A stretch of 11,087 nucleotides of DNA, from positions 1-11,087 of the forward strand of contig CASTFX010000033.1 of assembly GCA_949448405.1 (NCBI GenBank), given 5' to 3'. The notes below the pieces were generated by a model that was not told the origin of the DNA, searched no databases, and worked only from the letters and a program-made list of their open reading frames with translations. Of this stretch, positions 6,775 through 11,087 are shown piece after piece. Position 1 is the first letter of the stretch; each line of letters begins with the position of its first letter. This DNA comes from an uncultured Clostridia bacterium (GTDB taxonomy: Bacteria; Bacillota; Clostridia; TANB77; CAG-508). Position numbers and translations under genes: made by a program.

Positions 6775-6782
6775 AATAGTAT

Positions 6783-7973
6783 TTATTTCACTAAACTCAT
6801 TGTATCTTTTGCTATCATTAATTCTTCATTTGTTGGGATTAAAAATACTTTTATTTTTGAATCTGGAGTTGAAAGCTCACCTTCGCAACCTCTTTTAAAT
6901 TTATTTGCTTCATCTATTTTTACACCCATAAATGCTAAATTATCACAAACTCCTTGTCTTACTGTTCCTGGATTTTCTCCAATTCCAGCAGTAAATACAA
7001 TTGCATCAATTCCTTGAAGTGTTACTGCATATTTTGCAATACATTGAGCAACTAAATAATTATAAATATCAAGTGCAAGTGTTGCTCTTTCATCTCCTTT
7101 AGCTTTAGCTTCTTCAATATCTCTAAAGTCTGGACTAATACCTGAAACTCCAAACACACCTGAATTTTTATTTAATATTTTATCAACTTCATCTATAGAA
7201 ATATGTTCGCATTCCATTATATATTTAACTAATGCTGGATCTAAATCTCCACATCTTGTTCCCATAGGAATACCAGCAAGAGGAGTTAATCCCATACTTG
7301 TATCTAAGCATTTTCCACCTTTAATAGCTGCTAAACTTGCTCCTTGTCCTAAGTGACAAGTAACTATTTTTAAATCTTCTCTTTGACCACCTAAAAGTTC
7401 AGCAGCTCTTGCTGAAACAAATCTGTGAGATGTTCCGTGAAAACCATATTTACGAATTCCATATTTTTCATAATATTCATATGGTACTGGATATATATAA
7501 TGTTCTTTTGGCATTGTTTGATGAAATGCTGTATCAAACACAGCTACCATAGGAGTACCTGGCATTAATCTTTTACATGCTTCTATTCCTGAAAGGCCTG
7601 CAGGATTATGTAAAGGTGCTAATGGTATACATTCTTTAAGTCCTTCTATAACTTCATCAGTTATTACAACAGATGTTGCAAATTTTTCTCCACCATGAAC
7701 TACCCTATGCCCTACTGCGTCGATTTCTCCTAGAACTTTAATTACACCATATTCACTATTTGTAAATTGCTCTAAAACGATTTTAATGGCTTCTTCATGA
7801 TTTTTTACAGGAGTTTCTATTACATGTTTATCTTCTCCTACTTTATGTGTTAAGAAAGAATTATCTTGACCTATTCTTTCAAAATTTCCTTTAGCTAATA
7901 CTTCTTCATTTGACATATCTATTAATTGATATTTTAAAGAAGAACTTCCTGCGTTTAAAACTAAAACTTTCAT
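6783..7973 (-). CDS. ackA: Acetate kinase
   Basis: AckA transfers phosphate from acetyl phosphate to ADP, giving acetate and ATP. The ATG at 7971-7973 with AGGAGG just upstream gives 396 residues, a normal length. Family motifs are all present: N7 in LNAGSSSLKYQL, R90 in GHRVVHGG, catalytic D147 in FDTAFHQTMP, H179 in FHGTSHRF, H207 in HLGQGAS, R240 in GIPMGTR, FTAGIGENP near residue 328, and a C-terminal IPTNEE that supplies the magnesium ligand. It follows pta by 35 bases in the same direction, so both are read from the pta promoter. A hairpin ends the unit after its stop codon. Confidence 0.98.
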   Translation of the reverse strand: MKVLVLNAGSSSLKYQLIDMSNEEVLAKGNFERIGQDNSFLTHKVGEDKHVIETPVKNHEEAIKIVLEQFTNSEYGVIKVLGEIDAVGHRVVHGGEKFATSVVITDEVIEGLKECIPLAPLHNPAGLSGIEACKRLMPGTPMVAVFDTAFHQTMPKEHYIYPVPYEYYEKYGIRKYGFHGTSHRFVSARAAELLGGQREDLKIVTCHLGQGASLAAIKGGKCLDTSMGLTPLAGIPMGTRCGDLDPALVKYIMECEHISIDEVDKILNKNSGVFGVSGISPDFRDIEEAKAKGDERATLALDIYNYLVAQCIAKYAVTLQGIDAIVFTAGIGENPGTVRQGVCDNLAFMGVKIDEANKFKRGCEGELSTPDSKIKVFLIPTNEELMIAKDTMSLVK

Positions 7974-8008
7974 TTTTACCTCCTAAAAATTATATATTAA
8001 TATTTATA

Positions 8009-9010
8009 TTAATTTTGAGTTTGAGCTTGAACAGCTGTAATTGCAACAACTCCTGCAATATCTTTGCTACTGCAACCTCTTGATAAGTCATTAACAGGTC
8101 TTGCAATACCTTGACAAAGTGGTCCATATGCTTCTGCTTTTGCTAATCTCTGAACAAGTTTATATGATATATTTCCTGTATTTAAGTCTGGGAATATTAA
8201 AGTATTTGCTTTTCCAGCAACTAGGCTTCCAGGCGCTTTACTTTTTGCAATTTCTGGAACTATTGCAGCATCAGATTGTAATTCTCCATCAACAGATATA
8301 TTTGGAGCCTTCTCCCTTACAAGTCTTGTTGCTTCGACTACTTTATCTACAAGGTCGGATTTGGCACTTCCATATGTTGAATATGAAAGCATTGCAACTT
8401 CTGCTTTTTTACCTACTAATTGTTCGAAACTTTTACTTGAAGAAATTGCGATTTCTGATAATTCATCTGCATTTGGATTTGCATTTAAACCACTATCTGC
8501 AAATACAAAAGTACCATTTTCACCATATTCACAATTTGGAACACACATTACAAAAAAGGCTGATACAAGTTTAGTGCCTGGAGCAGTTTTTAAAATTTGC
8601 AATGCTGGACGTAAAGTATCAGCTGTTGAGTGAGCAGCTCCTGAAACAAGACCATCAGCTTTTCCAGACTTTACCATCATCATTCCAAAATAAACAGAAT
8701 CTAGCATTAATTCTTTTGCTTTCTCTTCTGTTATTCCCTTTGATTTACGAAGTTCGTAAAAACTATGTACATATTCTTCATATTCATTAGAAGTTTCTGG
8801 ATTTATTATTGTTGCTTTTGAGATATCCAAAGATTTTGATTGTGCAAGTTCTAAAATTGAATTTTCATTTCCGATTAAAATAACTTTTGCGAAGCCTTCT
8901 TTTATAACCATTTCTGTTGCCTCTAAAGTTCTTATATCATTTGCTTCTGGTAAGACAATTGTTTTTATGTCTGATTTAGCTCTTTGCTTAATTTCTTCAA
9001 TAAAAGACAT
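8009..9010 (-). CDS. pta: Phosphate acetyltransferase
   Basis: Pta converts acetyl-CoA and phosphate to acetyl phosphate and CoA, feeding AckA. The start at 9008-9010 has GGAGG close upstream, and the product is 333 residues, the short single-domain form without the N-terminal regulatory domain of enterobacterial Pta. Recognisable parts are the opening IVLPEANDIRTLEA, SGAAHSTADTLRPALQI, MLSYSTYGSAKSD, VDGELQSDAAIVPE and FPDLNTGNISYKLVQRL, all typical of the PTA_PTB family. First gene of a pta-ackA fermentation operon. Confidence 0.97.
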   Translation of the reverse strand: MSFIEEIKQRAKSDIKTIVLPEANDIRTLEATEMVIKEGFAKVILIGNENSILELAQSKSLDISKATIINPETSNEYEEYVHSFYELRKSKGITEEKAKELMLDSVYFGMMMVKSGKADGLVSGAAHSTADTLRPALQILKTAPGTKLVSAFFVMCVPNCEYGENGTFVFADSGLNANPNADELSEIAISSSKSFEQLVGKKAEVAMLSYSTYGSAKSDLVDKVVEATRLVREKAPNISVDGELQSDAAIVPEIAKSKAPGSLVAGKANTLIFPDLNTGNISYKLVQRLAKAEAYGPLCQGIARPVNDLSRGCSSKDIAGVVAITAVQAQTQN

Positions 9011-9040
9011 AATTTTCCTCCTATATAATAATTATTAACT

Positions 9041-9069
9041 ATTATATAGCAAAATAGCATAAATTTCAA
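9041..9069 (-). promoter_or_regulatory. Sigma-A promoter of pta-ackA
   Basis: On the minus strand TTGAAA (9064-9069) and TATAAT (9041-9046) are separated by exactly 17 bases, 31 bases upstream of the pta start codon. The stretch from 9070 to 9166 is plain AT-rich spacer in which I see nothing else. Confidence 0.85.
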
Positions 9070-9166
9070 GCATTAATAACATATTTATTTGAAAAAGATA
9101 TACTAAAATTAATTATATTAATTAAAGATTACTACAAGTATAAATAGAACATTATTATTCTACAAT

Positions 9167-9202
9167 AAAAGGGGCCCCGAACTATGTTTCAAGTTCAGGG
9201 CC
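9167..9202 (-). terminator. Strong intrinsic terminator of the GC-richer cassette
   Basis: On the minus strand GGCCCTGAAC (9193-9202) pairs with GTTCGGGGCC (9173-9182), 10 bp with one G-T wobble, loop of 10 bases, followed by CCTTTTATT. The GC-rich stem is unlike the AT-rich terminators elsewhere in the window. Confidence 0.85.
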
Positions 9203-9290
9203 ATCCTCCTTGATTTTACAAGGTAGCAAGTGCGTTTGCAATCCACGGGGAGCAGTTTTTCATTTCAATCAGCATGTCTTCTCCGACAAA

Positions 9291-9671
9291 TCAAGCTACT
9301 TTGATAGAAGCTGACGTTTGAGGAGGAAAGATATACTCATCTCCTTCAGGAAGCGTAGGAAGCTGAACAAGGATGTCCTGAAGATAAGGACTAATCGACA
9401 GAGACAATGTGTTTGAATGCCACGGTCTGGCATTGCGAATCCTACCAAGGTAGTAGCTGTAGTCGATAAAAGAACCAAGCTCACAAGTATCAAGCTTTAT
9501 GTTGAGATGGTCTCTCATCAAATTTTGGAATATAACCTTGGTTCCATCAGGTGCAGGCTGTATACTCGGCTGGATTTGCTGTCTGGCACTCTCGGCCTCC
9601 TGTGTGCTGGGAGTGTGTTTCACAAGCAGTCCACTTGCAAATGCTACGATTAAATTTTCAAGGTCTTTCAT
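9291..9671 (-). CDS. Unrecognised protein of a GC-richer single-gene cassette, possibly cut short by an in-frame TGA
   Basis: The ATG at 9669-9671 has GGAGG about 9 bases upstream, giving 126 residues starting MKDLENLIVAFASGLLVK. I do not recognise a family. There is no signal peptide or membrane segment; the middle holds a Gln/Pro-rich part (QQIQPSIQPAPDG) and the end is rich in Pro, Leu and Ser. After the TGA at 9291-9293 the same frame stays open for 24 more codons, FVGEDMLIEMKNCSPWIANA and four more residues, to a TAA at 9216-9218, which looks like coding sequence. A TGG-to-TGA change would explain this, making a parent protein of 151 residues. Sixty-base blocks inside the gene reach about 43-58% GC and use CTG, CTT, ACC and GAG codons, unlike the AT-rich neighbours, which suggests acquisition from elsewhere. 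It has its own promoter and terminator. Confidence 0.6.
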   Translation of the reverse strand: MKDLENLIVAFASGLLVKHTPSTQEAESARQQIQPSIQPAPDGTKVIFQNLMRDHLNIKLDTCELGSFIDYSYYLGRIRNARPWHSNTLSLSISPYLQDILVQLPTLPEGDEYIFPPQTSASIKVA

Positions 9672-9712
9672 TGTTTTTTCCTCCAAAAATATAAATGGGT
9701 TGGAATAAATAC

Positions 9713-9737
9713 GTAAAACGTCTTGACGTCATTTTAC
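9713..9737. repeat. Imperfect inverted repeat, possible operator
   Basis: GTAAAA at the left end mirrors TTTTAC at the right end, with CGTC-TT-GACG inside and three unpaired bases (TCA). It begins about 7 bases downstream of the -10 of the cassette promoter, covering the likely transcription start and first bases of the leader, where a repressor could act. A leader-RNA hairpin is the other reading. Confidence 0.4.
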
Positions 9738-9743
9738 ACTTAT

Positions 9744-9772
9744 ATTATACCATATTTTTGGATAAAATTCAA
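9744..9772 (-). promoter_or_regulatory. Promoter of the GC-richer cassette gene
   Basis: On the minus strand TTGAAT (9767-9772) and TATAAT (9744-9749) are separated by 17 bases. The leader to the start codon is about 65 bases and contains the inverted repeat at 9713-9737. Confidence 0.8.
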
Positions 9773-9840
9773 ATTTATTTGAGAATGAACTATTGAATAT
9801 AAATATTAATTAAAATTGCATATATTATTTTAACAAAAGC

Positions 9841-9925
9841 TGGTGCGAGTAATGGGACTTGAACCCATACGTGATATCACACACGCCCCTCAAACGTGCC
9901 TGTCTGCCAATTCCAGCATACTCGC
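9841..9925 (-). tRNA. tRNA-Leu (anticodon GAG)
   Basis: The 85-base minus-strand sequence folds as a class II tRNA. The acceptor GCGAGTA pairs with TACTCGC, followed by discriminator A and encoded CCA (9841-9843). The anticodon stem CACGT/GCGTG encloses loop TTGAGGG with anticodon GAG, reading CUC/CUU leucine codons. The long variable arm contains GTGATATCAC. The T stem-loop is ATGGG-TTCAAGT-CCCAT. GGTTCAAGTCC and the D-loop AATTGGCAGA are typical of tRNA-Leu. No strong terminator hairpin is visible downstream. Confidence 0.96.
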
Positions 9926-9949
9926 AAATATTCAAATGTTAATAAAGTT

Positions 9950-9978
9950 AGTATACTATATATTTAATAAAAAAACAA
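9950..9978 (-). promoter_or_regulatory. Promoter of tRNA-Leu
   Basis: On the minus strand TTGTTT (9973-9978) and TATACT (9950-9955) are separated by 17 bases, 24 bases upstream of the tRNA 5' end. Confidence 0.7.
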
Positions 9979-10022
9979 GCAAATATCTATTCTTTGCTAT
10001 ATTCCGTTTTATTACATAACAT

Positions 10023-10051
10023 TTGTCAAAACTAGATAAATACTATATAAT
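10023..10051 (+). promoter_or_regulatory. Promoter of the pseudouridine synthase gene
   Basis: TTGTCA (10023-10028) and TATAAT (10046-10051) are separated by 17 bases. Transcription would start near 10058, leaving a leader of about 10 bases that just includes GGTGAT as ribosome site. This rules out the longer open frame that would begin at the TTG of the -35 itself. Confidence 0.8.
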
Positions 10052-10067
10052 ATACTTTGGTGATTTT

Positions 10068-10943
10068 ATGGACTTAGAATATAAAGTAATCGATGATAAA
10101 TACTTAAATCTTAGAGAAGTTTTAAAAAATGAGTTTAAAATATCATCTAGACTACTTCTGAAACTTATGAGAGATAAAAAAATATTCTTAAATAATGAAC
10201 AAATAGATAAAAATATTAATCTAAAACTAGGAGATATTATACAAGTTGATTTAAATTGCATAGAAGATAATTCTAATATAGTACCTTCTGAAATAAGTTT
10301 AGATATATTATATGAAGATGAGTATATGTTAATTGTGAACAAACCATCAGATATGGCTGTTCATCCTTCTTTAAGACATTACACTGATTGCCTTTCAAAT
10401 GGTGTTAAAGCATACTTTGATAAAAATTCTTTGCATAGATTGATAAGACCTGTGAATAGACTAGATAAAGACACAACAGGTATAGTTATCTTCGCTAAAA
10501 ATAGCTATATACAAGAATGTTTAATATTACAAATGAAGAAGAAAATTTTGAAAAAAGAATATATTGGAATACTAAGCGGTATTTTGAAAGAAAAATCTGA
10601 TACAATAAATGCACCAATTGCAAGAAAAGAAGGAAGTATTATTGAAAGATGTATTGACGAAAACGGACAAGAGGCTATAACCCATTATGAAGTAATTAAA
10701 GAAGTAAATAATATTAGTGTAGTGCATTTTATACTAGAAACTGGAAGAACTCATCAAATAAGAGTTCACTCAATGTATGTTGGTAATCCGCTTCTTGGTG
10801 ATACCCTTTATGCTACTAAATCAAATTTAATTACTAGACAAGCTTTGCATGCATATAAAGTAGCTTTTATACATCCTATTTCTAAAGAAAATATAGAAAT
10901 TACAGCAGATTTGCCAGATGATATGAAAAAGATAATTGAATAA
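10068..10943 (+). CDS. RNA pseudouridine synthase, RluA/RluD family
   Basis: These enzymes isomerise specific uridines of ribosomal or transfer RNA to pseudouridine. The ATG at 10068 gives 291 residues. Residues about 12-62 form an S4-like RNA-binding domain (LREVLKNEFKISSRLLLKLM...GDIIQVDL). The catalytic domain starts at YEDEYMLIVNKPSDMAVHP, followed by the active-site block PVNRLDKDTTGIVIFAK with catalytic D133. Most relatives have H.LD or HRLD..TSG; here it is NRLD..TTG. GRTHQIRVH and GNPLLGDTLY later in the protein are also hallmarks. Which RNA position is modified cannot be told from sequence, so no symbol is given. It stands alone between divergent tRNA-Leu and convergent rnpB. Confidence 0.93.
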   Translation: MDLEYKVIDDKYLNLREVLKNEFKISSRLLLKLMRDKKIFLNNEQIDKNINLKLGDIIQVDLNCIEDNSNIVPSEISLDILYEDEYMLIVNKPSDMAVHPSLRHYTDCLSNGVKAYFDKNSLHRLIRPVNRLDKDTTGIVIFAKNSYIQECLILQMKKKILKKEYIGILSGILKEKSDTINAPIARKEGSIIERCIDENGQEAITHYEVIKEVNNISVVHFILETGRTHQIRVHSMYVGNPLLGDTLYATKSNLITRQALHAYKVAFIHPISKENIEITADLPDDMKKIIE

Positions 10944-10949
10944 AGTTAA

Positions 10950-10974
10950 AGGAAGTTCAAAATATGAACTTCCT
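10950..10974. terminator. Terminator hairpin between the pseudouridine synthase gene and rnpB
   Basis: AGGAAGTTCA (10950-10959) pairs perfectly with TGAACTTCCT (10965-10974) around a 5-base loop. T-rich sequence follows on both strands, so it can serve both converging transcripts. Confidence 0.88.
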
Positions 10975-10992
10975 AAATTTTAAATTTAAAAA

Positions 10993-11087
10993 GAGTAAAT
11001 CTGTAAGCCGGGTTCTGTCGTGAATAGCCATTTATCTCGAATATATATTACTATATATCTCTAGCCGCTTTTCATGTTACCGACGAG
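10993..11087 (-). ncRNA. rnpB: RNase P RNA (partial, 3' part)
   Basis: The minus strand contains the hallmark 3' end of bacterial RNase P RNA, GACAGAACCCGGCTTACAG, preceded by GAGATAAATGGCTATTCAC. RNase P RNA is the catalytic subunit that removes tRNA 5' leaders. The 5' part lies beyond the window. The 3' end near 10993 is estimated from the CTC followed by a T-run and may be off by a few bases. Confidence 0.93.

Noticed and set aside
9417..9708. Plus-strand open frames across the GC-richer cassette
   Set aside because: They run opposite to the promoter, ribosome site and terminator, all of which point to the minus strand, so they are shadows of the minus-strand gene.
9844..9868. Attachment-site repeat of the tRNA-Leu 3' end flanking the cassette
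   Set aside because: I found no second copy of the tRNA 3' sequence near 9070-9210 or elsewhere in the window.
10023..10067. Longer N-terminus of the pseudouridine synthase from TTG at 10023
   Set aside because: This stretch contains the -35 and -10 of the promoter, and the ribosome site is just before 10068.
1..11087. CRISPR arrays, insertion sequences or phage modules
   Set aside because: No spaced direct repeats, transposase, integrase or phage structural gene could be seen.

Overview
The window looks like chromosome from a low-GC (about 30%) spore-forming Firmicute of class Clostridia, probably near Peptostreptococcaceae. The basis is AT-rich codon use, strong GGAGG ribosome sites, TTGnnn-17-TATAAT promoters, a dipicolinate synthase gene (spore core) and a Gram-positive LexA (SOS) box. 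No genus is claimed.

Layout. 1-162: start of a minus-strand LysM membrane protein behind a textbook SOS promoter. 285-853: minus-strand dpaB (dipicolinate synthase subunit B), broken by two +1 shifts. 1073-1901: plus-strand secreted N-acetylmuramoyl-L-alanine amidase, broken by one +1 shift inside its first zinc motif. 2005-3540: guaA (GMP synthetase). 3563-5152: a 529-residue protein in which I recognise a RelA/SpoT-type nucleotidyltransferase core split by a helical insert. 5194-6705: guaB (IMP dehydrogenase) on the minus strand, facing them across a shared terminator. 6783-9010: minus-strand pta-ackA operon. 9167-9772: a GC-richer single-gene cassette with its own promoter and terminator. 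9841-9925: tRNA-Leu(GAG). 10068-10943: an RluA/RluD-family pseudouridine synthase. 10993 to the end: 3' part of rnpB.

How the genes fit together. guaB and guaA carry out the two steps IMP to XMP to GMP. The RelA/SpoT-like gene follows guaA by 22 bases, so GMP supply and a putative alarmone-type enzyme appear to be co-transcribed. pta-ackA makes acetate and ATP from acetyl-CoA. dpaB, the amidase and the LysM/SOS gene concern spores, cell wall and damage response.

Most interesting observation. All three reading-frame breaks have the same form: an in-frame CGG codon (context TCGGN) directly before a conserved glycine, with a zero-frame stop 0, 1 or 2 codons later, and a +1 shift that restores the conserved protein. 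I found no in-frame CGG in the six intact housekeeping genes. Shared sequence error, genuine decay and +1 recoding at a rare or unassigned CGG codon are all possible. The second item of note is the RelA/SpoT-like enzyme.
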